Assembly: GCA_002501065.1 (NCBI GenBank)
Contig: DLRK01000014.1
Span: forward strand, 5,573-69,572
Reading direction: 5' to 3'
From: Akkermansiaceae bacterium UBA7890
Lineage (GTDB): Bacteria > Verrucomicrobiota > Verrucomicrobiia > Verrucomicrobiales > Akkermansiaceae
DNA length: 64,000 nucleotides
Part shown: positions 45,899 through 54,100 of the stretch, in pieces
Position numbering within the stretch: position 1 is the stretch's first letter
Layout: each line of letters begins with the position of its first letter
Notes under the pieces: model-generated
Database searches by the model: none
Told to the model about the DNA's origin: nothing
What the model saw: the letters and a program-made list of their open reading frames with translations, nothing else
Made by a program: the position numbers and the translations under genes

Positions 45899-47083
45899 TC
45901 AGCGCGGTAGGTTCACCCTGGAGTTCGCCTTGAGGGCGTGCCTGGGGAGAGGGTGCTTTTCGGTGAACACCTGCAGGGTCTGGTGGGATTCGATAATGAC
46001 TTTCGATTCGTCTATCTTTGTTCCGTCCGCGGTTTTCCACCTGCTGCGATCGAGTTTCAGGTGTCTGGCGAAGAAGTCATACATGGGTTGCCGCTTGGAC
46101 GCGCCATAGTCGTGGTTCTCCTTGGGGAGGTGTGCATTTTCCACCAGGTTTCTCCTGCCATAGAATTCGTAGATGCGCTGCACGAAGGGGAACTCGATCC
46201 CGGGCGTGTTGGCAGTCCAGTCGCCACCACAGGAGATGAGCATCATGGGACGGGGGGCGCAGAGGGCTGCGATCTCGGTATTGTTGGTGATGTGACGGGG
46301 GCGCACGTGAATGGGCAGGCCACTCTCGCATCCGCAGCCGCCGTAGAAGTGGGCAGAGACCATGACGCATGGAGCGGCTGCTGCGATGCGATCATCGAGG
46401 GCGGTGAGAAGGAAGGTCTGGGTGCCGCCGCCGGAGGCCCCCGTTACGCCTACTCGATCGGGGTCGACCCTGGGCAGGGAGAGCATGAAGTCGACGGCCC
46501 GGATGCTGTTCCAGCACTGCAGACGCAGAACCTGATCTCCGTGATTGTGATTCCAGCCCTGCTTGCGGGAATCGGAATAGCCGACCATGTCGTAAGAGAA
46601 AACAGCAGCCCCCATGCGGGCGAGGGTGGCGCAGCGGTACTGCATTTCCGGTCGGAGGCGTCCTTCCTTGGTGTAGTTGGGATCGCGGGCGTGGCCGTGG
46701 GGGCAGAGGATGGCAGGCATGCTCCCGGGCGGGTCAGAGGGCAGGTAGAGATTTCCGCAGAGGAAGAGGCCGGGAGCAGTTTCAAGGGCGACGTTCTCGA
46801 CTGTGTATCCAGAGTGGCTGCGCTTTGAGTGGCGGAGCGGATTGAGGGGTGTCCGGCTCGGGAGGGGGTGAAGACCGGCCCCCTCCAGGATACCTTGCCG
46901 AATTGCGGCGCGCCGATTTTTCCACGCCTTGAGGTCGGGGATCTTTTTGGCGATGCGGTCCAGTTCGGCCTTCCCCTGTTCGGGCTTGAAATAACCGCCC
47001 CGGCGCAGGGAGGGCTTGTTTTCCGCCTGAGCGAGAGAGCAGAGAACAGAGGTGGCGAGCAAGGTGACGAGCGGACGAGACAT
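45899..47083 (-). CDS. Exported alpha/beta hydrolase, acetyl-xylan-esterase-like
   Basis: Secreted hydrolase of 394 aa. The ATG at 47083 gives a signal peptide (MSRPLVTLLATSVLCSLAQA); in-frame codons extending to 47401 add a low-complexity Ser/Pro stretch and are rejected. Visible landmarks are FLCGNLYLPSD, PAILCPHGHARD with the oxyanion His-Gly region, YDMVGYSDS, the nucleophile elbow GASGGG in VGVTGASGGGTQTFL, the acid region MLISCGGDWTANTPG and a final HLPKENHDYG with the catalytic His. It fits the carbohydrate-esterase-7/AXE1-like and dienelactone-hydrolase-like families common in PVC genomes. The exact substrate is unknown. It is convergent with the neighbouring esterase gene and divergent from the porin operon. 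Confidence 0.83.
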   Translation of the reverse strand: MSRPLVTLLATSVLCSLAQAENKPSLRRGGYFKPEQGKAELDRIAKKIPDLKAWKNRRAAIRQGILEGAGLHPLPSRTPLNPLRHSKRSHSGYTVENVALETAPGLFLCGNLYLPSDPPGSMPAILCPHGHARDPNYTKEGRLRPEMQYRCATLARMGAAVFSYDMVGYSDSRKQGWNHNHGDQVLRLQCWNSIRAVDFMLSLPRVDPDRVGVTGASGGGTQTFLLTALDDRIAAAAPCVMVSAHFYGGCGCESGLPIHVRPRHITNNTEIAALCAPRPMMLISCGGDWTANTPGIEFPFVQRIYEFYGRRNLVENAHLPKENHDYGASKRQPMYDFFARHLKLDRSRWKTADGTKIDESKVIIESHQTLQVFTEKHPLPRHALKANSRVNLPR

Positions 47084-47435
47084 GCGGTCACTCTGGGGGG
47101 CGCCGAATGAAGCGGAAGGGAAAAGAGGATGGGGCTGGCCGGGTTCCCCCGGGACCGGAGGAGGGGAGATCCTGGAGATGCAGGAGAGGGGGAGGATGCC
47201 GAGGATGGTTCGGGGCACCGCAATTCGGCAACTGAACCTGGGTATCGAGGAAGAGAAAGAGGAGTTTCCCTCCTGATTAGGGCACAAGATATTTGTTATA
47301 AGCAGCTTACGAAAAAAAGGAATTGAACTGAAAAACTTCTTGCTGTTGAGACTCAGTCGCGATAAAGAATACCAAGCCTTTGAGGGAATTGTGATTATCA
47401 CCGCTCTTCAAGGCGACTAACTCGAATACCTTAGA
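47084..47435. other. Divergent intergenic region before the porin operon
   Basis: 352 nt between an esterase start (minus) and the porin start (plus). From about 47275 to 47340 it becomes AT-rich (ATATTTGTTATAAGC, GAAAAAAAGG), a plausible promoter zone for the porin operon. No clear Fur-type or other operator was recognised. No gene is seen. Confidence 0.4.
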
Positions 47436-48518
47436 ATGAGAACTACTAAGATCCGGCGGGCCTCTGGGCCCCTTATCCTTGGCCTTGGAATCCTGGCATC
47501 TGCCGCGCAGGTGACTGCGAAAGGGGAAGAGGCCATTGACGAAGCCTATAACAATGGCAGCACCAACTATGGTGGTAACAACTGGTTTGAGGGCACCACT
47601 TTGGGTGGCTACGGCGAGTTGCACCTCAACCTGAATAGCGACAAGGACAACGCGGTCGACTTCCACCGCTGGGTACTTTTCCTCAACCATCGTTTCAACG
47701 ACCGCATCACCTTCAACTCGGAATTGGAGCTGGAGCACTCCCTTTCGGGAGATGGCAAGCCCGGCGAAGTGGAGCTGGAGCAGGCCTACATCGACATGGC
47801 CTTTGATGGTGGGATGCACCTGAAGGTCGGTCTTTTCCTCGTTCCCGTGGGGACTCTCAATGAGAGGCATGAGCCGGACACCTTCTACGGAGTTGAGCGC
47901 AACCCGGTGGAGAAGAACATTATTCCGTCAACCTGGTGGGAGGCCGGTCTGGCCCTGTCCAGAAGCACCGAGGGCGGTCTCTCCTGGGATCTTGCAGTGC
48001 ACTCCGGACTGAAGACGGATACCTTCAACATCCGCAGTGGACGTCAGAAGGTTGCCAAGGCAGTGGCCGAAGACGCCGCCGCTACGGCCCGCGTCACCTA
48101 CAGTGGTATTTCCGGGGTTAATGTCTCCGCTTTCGCCAACTATCAGTCTGATATCACACAGGGTGGTGGGGCCGATGCATCGGCTCTACTTCTTGGAGCG
48201 ACGGCCGATGTCCAGATGGGTGCGTTCCGCCTGCGCGGGTTGGTTGCAAGCTGGGATATTGATGGAGCCGCCGCCGCCGCCGCCGGCAAGGATGATCAGT
48301 GGGGATACTACATCGAGCCTTCCTACGGCTTTGATTTTGGTAATGGCAAGATGGGCGTCTTCGCACGCTATCATGAATGGGACACTGGTGGCGGTGCGAT
48401 CGATTCGGTTTCGGTGGGGGTCAATTACTGGCCTGTCGATAATGTCGTCTTCAAGGGCGACTACACCGACGAGGAGGGAAATGATTCCTTCAACCTTGGA
48501 GTGGGTTACAGCTTTTAA
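47436..48518 (+). CDS. Outer-membrane porin (OprO/OprP-like)
   Basis: Beta-barrel porin of 360 aa with a signal peptide (GPLILGLGILASAAQVTA). Strand-rich sequence with alternating aromatic residues fits a 16-18-strand barrel: LGGYGELHLNLN, HRWVLFLNHRFNDRITFNSELELEHS, KVGLFLVPVGTLNERHEP and a final strand DSFNLGVGYSF ending in Phe, the outer-membrane assembly signal. The opening part resembles phosphate-selective porins O and P, but substrate cannot be assigned. It is the first gene of a tight run with an FMN-binding protein, a PepSY protein and ApbE, so it may import a substrate such as a metal chelate used by that redox module, or simply share its regulation. Confidence 0.85.
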   Translation: MRTTKIRRASGPLILGLGILASAAQVTAKGEEAIDEAYNNGSTNYGGNNWFEGTTLGGYGELHLNLNSDKDNAVDFHRWVLFLNHRFNDRITFNSELELEHSLSGDGKPGEVELEQAYIDMAFDGGMHLKVGLFLVPVGTLNERHEPDTFYGVERNPVEKNIIPSTWWEAGLALSRSTEGGLSWDLAVHSGLKTDTFNIRSGRQKVAKAVAEDAAATARVTYSGISGVNVSAFANYQSDITQGGGADASALLLGATADVQMGAFRLRGLVASWDIDGAAAAAAGKDDQWGYYIEPSYGFDFGNGKMGVFARYHEWDTGGGAIDSVSVGVNYWPVDNVVFKGDYTDEEGNDSFNLGVGYSF

Positions 48519-48532
48519 TTGTTGAGCACAGC

Positions 48533-49048
48533 GTGTTGCTACGCGTTTTGACATTCATAACCCTGGTTGCCGCCTCCCTTTCCGGGCAGGCGGCGACTAC
48601 GGTTTATCAGAAACCCTCTGAATTCATCCGTTCAGCCTGCGGGGGGCGGATCCCCTCGACCAGGATGCTCACCCTGACGGCGGCTCACCAGGACCGCATC
48701 AAGCGTCTGCTGGGCCATGCCTACCGGCCTTCGCGGGTGCGCTACTGGACTTCCGGGAGCAGGATGGTGGTGATCCTGGATGAAATCGGTAAGACCCAGC
48801 CAATAACCACGGGATTCGTGTTGAGAGAGGGAAAGATCGAGCAGGTCAAGCTCCTGATCTACCGTGAGACAATCGGAGCGGAGACGCGGGGCACATCCTT
48901 CACGAACCAGTTCAAGGGCGTGACGCTGGGATCAAATGGAAAACTGAGCCGTCGCATCAACAACATTGCGGGAGCCACCTTGTCGGTGAGGGCCTTGACC
49001 GAGCTGGGGCGGGTTGCTATTTATCTCGAACAGATTCGGCCCAGATGA
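48533..49048 (+). CDS. Exported FMN-binding domain protein
   Basis: Small periplasmic protein of 171 aa, starting at a GTG 14 bp after the porin stop, with a signal peptide (LLRVLTFITLVAASLSGQA). The C-terminal part has NNIAGATLS, matching the covalent flavinylation motif of RnfG/NqrC-type FMN-binding domains (D-x-x-S-G-A-T), with Thr149 as predicted FMN acceptor; the usual Asp and Ser are replaced by Asn and Ala. The ApbE flavin transferase needed to attach FMN is encoded two genes downstream. Together with the PepSY membrane protein between them, it is likely an extracytoplasmic flavin electron carrier, for example to a ferric or other terminal acceptor. That last step is inference. Confidence 0.78.
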   Translation: MLLRVLTFITLVAASLSGQAATTVYQKPSEFIRSACGGRIPSTRMLTLTAAHQDRIKRLLGHAYRPSRVRYWTSGSRMVVILDEIGKTQPITTGFVLREGKIEQVKLLIYRETIGAETRGTSFTNQFKGVTLGSNGKLSRRINNIAGATLSVRALTELGRVAIYLEQIRPR

Positions 49049-49054
49049 ATTGAG

Positions 49055-49804
49055 ATGTGCGGGGAGCGGCCCAGGAAGAAGCGTCGGAAGTGGAGTCCGC
49101 GCCAATGGCATCGTTATCTGGGTGCGATACTCGCGCTTCCACTGCTCTGGCTTGCCGTGACCGGGCTGCTCCTGCACCACCAGGAGGCACTGGGGTTCGA
49201 CCGGAAAATGGTGAAATCCACCGGGCTTCTGAGGCGCTACGACCAGATTCCTGATGGCAATCCGACCGTGACCTCCGCCGGGCGCTTTACGATCTCGGGG
49301 TGGGGCGGGATGCTTTTCGTGGACAACAGGATCCTGGAGGAGAGTGGAGTGCTGGTCGGGGCGGTTGCCCGGCCGAAGGAACTGGTCATTGCCACTACCA
49401 GCGAGGTGTTTGTCTACGATTCACAGGGAGGCTATCTGGATCGCCTTGGGGAGGAGTCTCTCCCGGCCGTGCCCATCGAGAGGATAGGCCTTGATGATTC
49501 CCACCGGGTGCACCTGCAGAGCAGTGCCGATCATCATGTTCTGGGCCAGAATCTCCTCGATTTCGAGACTGCGCCCGTGGAGAGCACGGTGGAATGGAAT
49601 GCATTGCAGGCGGGCCCGGAGGAGAAGGCCACCTTGCAGCAGGTCCTGATGGAGAATGCCGAGTTCACCTGGTCGCGGGTGATCACGGACCTGCATAGCG
49701 GAAGCCTGATGGGAAAGATTGGCCGTTTCCTCGTTGATCTGACCGGGATCGCGGTGATTATTCTCACCCTCTTTGGCGTTTGCCTCCTCTTCAAACGGAA
49801 CTGA
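49055..49804 (+). CDS. PepSY-associated transmembrane protein
   Basis: Inner-membrane protein of 249 aa that starts 6 bp after the FMN-binding gene stop. An N-terminal basic stretch and W-x-x-R-x-W-H-R-Y-L-G precede the first membrane helix (ILALPLLWLAVTGLLLHHQ), the classical PepSY-TM opening. A periplasmic beta-rich segment follows, then a conserved DLHSGSLMGKIGRFLVDL just before the second helix (TGIAVIILTLFGVCLLF). His residues at HRYLG, HHQ and DLHSG are positioned as in PepSY-TM proteins that bind haem and move electrons across the membrane to flavin proteins. It is shorter than the ~400-aa full-length members. Operon context with FMN-binding protein and ApbE supports a redox role. Confidence 0.82.
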   Translation: MCGERPRKKRRKWSPRQWHRYLGAILALPLLWLAVTGLLLHHQEALGFDRKMVKSTGLLRRYDQIPDGNPTVTSAGRFTISGWGGMLFVDNRILEESGVLVGAVARPKELVIATTSEVFVYDSQGGYLDRLGEESLPAVPIERIGLDDSHRVHLQSSADHHVLGQNLLDFETAPVESTVEWNALQAGPEEKATLQQVLMENAEFTWSRVITDLHSGSLMGKIGRFLVDLTGIAVIILTLFGVCLLFKRN

Positions 49805-49805
49805 C

Positions 49806-50744
49806 ATGAAACGACGACGTTCCCTTTCGATCCTGGCCGGGGTCACCGCCGCCTCCCTTGCGGGCACCAGTTGCCGGACACGGCAGAATTTCCAGATAAC
49901 GCGGTGGCGGGGCGTCCTCTTCAGTGCCGAGGTGGATCTGGCCGTTCACGACCTGCCCGTGGGTGAAGCGGAGGAGTTGATCGCCCGCTGTGTCTCGGAA
50001 ATGCAGCGGTTGGAGGCGCTGTTTTCACTCTACCTTCCGGACTCCTCCCTCTGCCAGCTCAACCGCGAGGGGCGGCTGGGAAATCCGCCGGGAGAACTGG
50101 TGAACCTTGTGAGGAAATCGTTGGTTGTAGCGGAACGGTCGGGGGGCATCTTTGATCCCACCGTGCAACCCTACTGGCAGTGGCTGCGCGAGGTGGTGGA
50201 GGCTGGAGACGGGATTGATCCTGCCGAGCAGGTCCGTCAGTTGTCCCGGGTTGATTACCGGCAGGTCCGCTGTGCGGCGGAGGAGGTGAGTTTCGGGAAG
50301 AGTGGCATGGCGATGACCTTCAATGGCATCGCCCAGGGCTGGATTACGGACCGGGCCTGTGAACTGCTGCGGGAGTCGGGAGCTCGACACTGCCTGGTGA
50401 ATCTGGGCGAATTCTATGCCCTGGGAGGGCAATGCTCCGGGCAGGATTGGCTGGTGGGTTTGCGTGGACTGGCGGGGGAGGAGGTGTCCCTGCGAAATCG
50501 CGCTCTGGCCGTCTCCTCGGGTTCGGGATTTTATTTTGGCACGGGAGCCGGCAGGAACCATCTCATTGATCCGAGAAGCGGAGCCTGCGCGGAAGATCGA
50601 CGAGTGGTGGCGGTGACAGCCGGGGAGGCCTGCCTCGCCGATGCGCTCTCCACGGCGTGTGCCGTGATGGGTGATGAGGAAGCCCGAGCTCTCATTGCGA
50701 AATGGGAGGGCGTGGATCTGGCCATTCACCGGTCTCCGGCCTGA
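49806..50744 (+). CDS. apbE: FAD:protein FMN transferase ApbE
   Basis: Flavin transferase of 312 aa that attaches FMN from FAD to Thr/Ser of exported proteins. The ATG at 49806, just after the PepSY stop, gives an N-terminal export signal (RRRSLSILAGVTAASLAGTSC) whose Cys could be lipidated, though the lipobox is weak. ApbE landmarks are MQRLEALFSLYLPDSSLCQLN, GGIFDPTVQPYWQWLRE, MAMTFNGIAQGWITDRA, HCLVNLGEFYALGG, AVSSGSGFYF, NHLIDPRSGA and the divalent-metal site region VTAGEACLADALSTACAVMG. The obvious client is the FMN-binding protein two genes upstream. Finding transferase and client in one operon suggests the module matures itself in the envelope. Confidence 0.92.
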   Translation: MKRRRSLSILAGVTAASLAGTSCRTRQNFQITRWRGVLFSAEVDLAVHDLPVGEAEELIARCVSEMQRLEALFSLYLPDSSLCQLNREGRLGNPPGELVNLVRKSLVVAERSGGIFDPTVQPYWQWLREVVEAGDGIDPAEQVRQLSRVDYRQVRCAAEEVSFGKSGMAMTFNGIAQGWITDRACELLRESGARHCLVNLGEFYALGGQCSGQDWLVGLRGLAGEEVSLRNRALAVSSGSGFYFGTGAGRNHLIDPRSGACAEDRRVVAVTAGEACLADALSTACAVMGDEEARALIAKWEGVDLAIHRSPA

Positions 50745-50805
50745 GCGGCCAGGGTCTGGATGGAAGCGCGCCCGTGCTGGGATTCCTGACGGGCGGCACG
50801 AGAAA

Positions 50806-50829
50806 CGCAGGCAGGTGAGCCTGCCTGCG
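50806..50829. terminator. Perfect 10-bp hairpin between apbE and the Bax-inhibitor gene
   Basis: CGCAGGCAGG, TGAG, CCTGCCTGCG is a perfect 10-bp stem with a 4-nt loop, centred between convergent stops at 50744 and 50857. It most likely ends transcription from both sides. There is no strong T-run. Confidence 0.65.
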
Positions 50830-50856
50830 CGATTGAGGGAAATACAGGGCTGGGGC

Positions 50857-51579
50857 CTAGTCGCTGCCCCGGAGGATGATGAGAATACGCAGGACGTACC
50901 AGAAGAGCAGAGCCACGCTGGCAAAGAGGCCGAGAGCGGCTGCCACATACTGTTCCGTGCCGTAGTGGTGGATGATGTTACTGGTGCTGTAGAGGATCGA
51001 GATGGAGGCGAGAAGGACCATGGCACCGGAGAAGAGGAGGCCGAGATTGAAGCCCATGAAGATGGAGACCACGATGATGCCGAGGGCCACCAGGAAACCG
51101 ACCTTGAGAATGCCTCCGAGGAAGGAGAAGTCCTTTTTGGTGGTGAAGGCGATGAGGGTCAGTCCGGCAAACATGGTGCCGGTAATGATGGCGGCCTGCC
51201 CGATGATTTCGGGGGCATTGAGGAATCTGGGACTGGCAGCGATGAGCAGAAGCGGAAGAAAGATCACGGCCTGGGCGACCACGTAGAGGCCGAGTCCCGC
51301 ATATTGCATTCCCTTGCTGGCCGAGGTGAGCGCCCACTTGTTGGCCAGCCAGGAGACCACCATGAAGCCGCCGAGGACGATGAGCCAGCTGTAGGGGCTG
51401 CGGGCCAGGAGGCTCATGACCTTGTTATCGATCCCGGGAATCTGGAAGAGGAGGAACTCGATTGCGACGAACGCACCGATTGCGGCGGCCAGGTGTCCGT
51501 AGGTCCGGCGGATGAAGGTGGCCCGCACATCCTCGGGCGCGGCGGCCACGACGTAGGGATTCTGATAACTTTCAAACAT
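50857..51579 (-). CDS. Bax inhibitor-1/YccA family membrane protein
   Basis: Integral membrane protein of 240 aa with about seven hydrophobic helices, the size and layout of the bacterial BI-1/YbhL/YccA family. The N-terminal RATFIRRTYGHLAAAIGAF, the central SKGMQYAGLGLYVVAQAVIFLPLLL and the final helices (ASISILYSTSNIIHHYG and a C-terminal polar end with Asp) are characteristic; acidic residues in this last part form the pH-sensing calcium-leak site in characterised homologues. In bacteria the role is poorly defined, with calcium leak or regulation of the FtsH protease suggested. It is a single gene, convergent with apbE across a strong hairpin. Confidence 0.9.
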   Translation of the reverse strand: MFESYQNPYVVAAAPEDVRATFIRRTYGHLAAAIGAFVAIEFLLFQIPGIDNKVMSLLARSPYSWLIVLGGFMVVSWLANKWALTSASKGMQYAGLGLYVVAQAVIFLPLLLIAASPRFLNAPEIIGQAAIITGTMFAGLTLIAFTTKKDFSFLGGILKVGFLVALGIIVVSIFMGFNLGLLFSGAMVLLASISILYSTSNIIHHYGTEQYVAAALGLFASVALLFWYVLRILIILRGSD

Positions 51580-51970
51580 GGTATTGGTGATGGGTTGCTA
51601 CCCGGAGCGCATCTTAGTGCTCCTTTCATGAGAGTGCAAGAGGCAGCAAATGCGGGTGAGGGTTCTTTTTACGTTAAAAGGGCCGTTTAGACCACCATGA
51701 GCAGCTGGCGTTGAAAATTCACGAATTTTTGACGGAGAGGGGGGAGGGCTGGGAATCCTGGTCTTCTTCATATCGTTCACACCCGGATGCCGGGGCTGTG
51801 ACTGCTGTGCTCATGGGTGGCAAGGCTGGCTCCGCATTCGCCGGAATATTGGACCGTCGGTCTTGCCGCCCTCCCTTACTCCATGCCGGGGCCCGGGAGA
51901 AATTTTTGCCTGGTTTCATATTCCACTTTCCCCGGTGCGTTGGCTCCGTCAGCTTCTCCATCAGGACCAG
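51580..51970. other. Intergenic region between BI-1 and the helicase gene
   Basis: 391 nt holding the upstream region of the BI-1 gene (minus) and the leader of the helicase gene (plus). An AT-richer patch around 51660-51735 is the likely promoter zone. An AGGA about 5 nt before the ATG at 51971 supports that helicase start. No other gene is seen. Confidence 0.4.
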
Positions 51971-53977
51971 ATGGGCAGGGGACCGGGCAAGGGATCGTTG
52001 AGGGCGGGGTTGAATGAGGCCCAGGCCGAAGCGGTGCAGAGTACCGAGGGCCCGGTCCTTATCCTGGCCGGGGCGGGAACGGGCAAGACCCGCACCGTGA
52101 TCTTCCGCATCGCCAACCTGCTGGAGAAAGGGGCTGAACCCCGCAACATCCTGGCGGTGACCTTCACCAACAAGGCGGCCTGCGAGATGCGGGAGCGGGT
52201 GGGTGGAATGGTGCGCCGCGAAGCGGCGGAGGAAATGACGGTGTCCACCTTTCATTCCCTCTGTGTGCGCATTCTGCGGGTGCACGCGGGGCTGCTGGGT
52301 TACAACACGAATTTCAGCATCGCGGCGGGGAGTGACCGGGACGGCCTGATCAAACAGCTCATCGTCCGGCACGGAGGGGCGAAACAGAAGATCCAGGCCT
52401 GGGATGTTGCCTCGGCGGTGTCCCGGCAGAAGAATTCCGGGATGCCGGTGGGGGAGATTCCCGACGATCTCATCCGGACGGTGGCAATGAGTTACCAGCG
52501 CGAGTTGCGTGCGCGCAATGCGCTCGATTTCGATGACCTGCTCGTCCTGGCGGAGCAGGCGCTGCGCGAATTCAAGGAGGCGCGTGACTACTGGCGGGAG
52601 CGCTACCACTACGTGACGGTGGATGAGTTCCAGGATACCAACGGATTGCAGATGGACCTGCTCATGCAGCTCGTCGGGCCGCCCCACAACTTGTGCGTGG
52701 TGGGTGACGACGACCAGAGTATCTATGGCTGGCGGGGGGCGCAGGTGAGCAACATCCTGCAGTTTGGGCATTTTTTCCCGGACCCGAAGGTTGTGCGACT
52801 TGAGAACAACTACCGGAGTACGGAGGCCATTCTGAGCGTTGCCAATGAGTTGATCCGGAACAGTCCCTCCCGGCACGAGAAGACCCTGCGGGCCACCATC
52901 AGGGGTGGGGAGAAGGTGGCGCTCATGGCTCTCCCGGGTGATGAGGAGGAGGCCTTCTGGGTGGCCGGGGAAATCCGGCGCGCCCTGGCCGGGAAGAACG
53001 GGCGCTGGGAGGACTTTGCGGTCCTCTTCCGGACCAATACCCACATCCGGAAGGTGGAGCAGATTTTCCGACAGGAGGAGATCCCCTACCGCCTGGTTGG
53101 TGCGCAGAGTTTCTTCGACCGGCGGGAGGTGCGTGATGTGCTGGCCTACCTGCAGGTGCTCGCCAATCCGCGGGCGGATGTGGCTCTCCTGCGGATCCTG
53201 AACACGCCGCCGCGGGGGATCGGAGCCAACACCGCGATGCTGCTGCTGGAGCACTGCCGTGAACATGGCGTGCAGAGCTGGGCAGCGATGAAGGACGAGT
53301 CCTTCACCGGGCAGCTGTCCGCCAGGGGGGCGGGAGCGGTGCGGTCCTTCGTGGAGTTGATCGAGGGATTTTCCTCGCGGTTCAGGGGCGCCGGGGATCG
53401 GGTGGGGGAAGCCCTGCACGAACTGCTCCAGGAGATCGACTACCTCTCATGGCTCATGCGTTCCTGCCGGACGGAGGAAGAACGGGAGCAGCGTCGGGAG
53501 GCGGTGGGCGAGGTGGGGGTGGCTCTGACCGACGCCATGAAAAGGGGCAGGAGCCTGCAGGAGTTTCTCGACGAGGCTGCCCTTGACGCAGAGCCGGAGG
53601 AGGAACTTGAGCAGAAATCGGGGGTTACCCTGATCACCCTGCACGCCTCGAAGGGACTGGAGTTTCCGGTGGTGTTCCTGGTGGGACTGGAGGAGGGGGT
53701 GCTGCCACACTGGCGAAGTACGGAAGAGGGAACGAGGGACGAGGAGCGCCGCTTGTTGTACGTGGGGATTACAAGGGCGCAGAAGCAGCTCTTCCTGAGT
53801 TATTGTGCTTTGCGCAGGAAGTATGGCGAACTGGTGCGATGCGATCCAAGCTCCTTCCTGGAGGAACTGGGTGAGGAGTGGATCGTGGAGCGCGATTACG
53901 TGGAAGAGATGAATGCCCTCGCCGACGATGATGACGTAAATGATTTCTTCGGCAACATGAGGGCGCTCCTGGACTGA
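51971..53977 (+). CDS. UvrD/PcrA/Rep-type DNA helicase
   Basis: Superfamily 1A 3'-5' helicase of 668 aa. The ATG at 51971 has an AGGA in range and starts MGRGPGKGSLRAGLNEAQ; a longer frame from 51863 adds unrelated sequence. Motifs in order: Q-motif (LNEAQAEAV), Walker A (AGAGTGKTRT), Ia (VTFTNKAACEMRER), Walker B (VDEFQDTNGLQ), III (VVGDDDQSIYGWRGA), IV (LENNYRSTEAIL), V (TLHASKGLEFPVVFLVGLEEGVLPH) and VI (RRLLYVGITRAQKQL). It acts in nucleotide excision repair, replication restart or recombination control. At 668 aa it is a little short, lacking the C-terminal ~50-residue RNA-polymerase-binding tail of PcrA/UvrD, so closer to Rep-like forms. Confidence 0.93.
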   Translation: MGRGPGKGSLRAGLNEAQAEAVQSTEGPVLILAGAGTGKTRTVIFRIANLLEKGAEPRNILAVTFTNKAACEMRERVGGMVRREAAEEMTVSTFHSLCVRILRVHAGLLGYNTNFSIAAGSDRDGLIKQLIVRHGGAKQKIQAWDVASAVSRQKNSGMPVGEIPDDLIRTVAMSYQRELRARNALDFDDLLVLAEQALREFKEARDYWRERYHYVTVDEFQDTNGLQMDLLMQLVGPPHNLCVVGDDDQSIYGWRGAQVSNILQFGHFFPDPKVVRLENNYRSTEAILSVANELIRNSPSRHEKTLRATIRGGEKVALMALPGDEEEAFWVAGEIRRALAGKNGRWEDFAVLFRTNTHIRKVEQIFRQEEIPYRLVGAQSFFDRREVRDVLAYLQVLANPRADVALLRILNTPPRGIGANTAMLLLEHCREHGVQSWAAMKDESFTGQLSARGAGAVRSFVELIEGFSSRFRGAGDRVGEALHELLQEIDYLSWLMRSCRTEEEREQRREAVGEVGVALTDAMKRGRSLQEFLDEAALDAEPEEELEQKSGVTLITLHASKGLEFPVVFLVGLEEGVLPHWRSTEEGTRDEERRLLYVGITRAQKQLFLSYCALRRKYGELVRCDPSSFLEELGEEWIVERDYVEEMNALADDDDVNDFFGNMRALLD

Positions 53978-54100
53978 CACCCGGATCCCGGATAAAGTGG
54001 GCTTCTTGCTGCGTCAGAGGCAACAGTTCGGCTTGCCGCCTGCGTATGGTAGTGGTGTCCAGGGGGGCTCGCCTGAGAAGAGAGGAGACCCAGATTTAAG

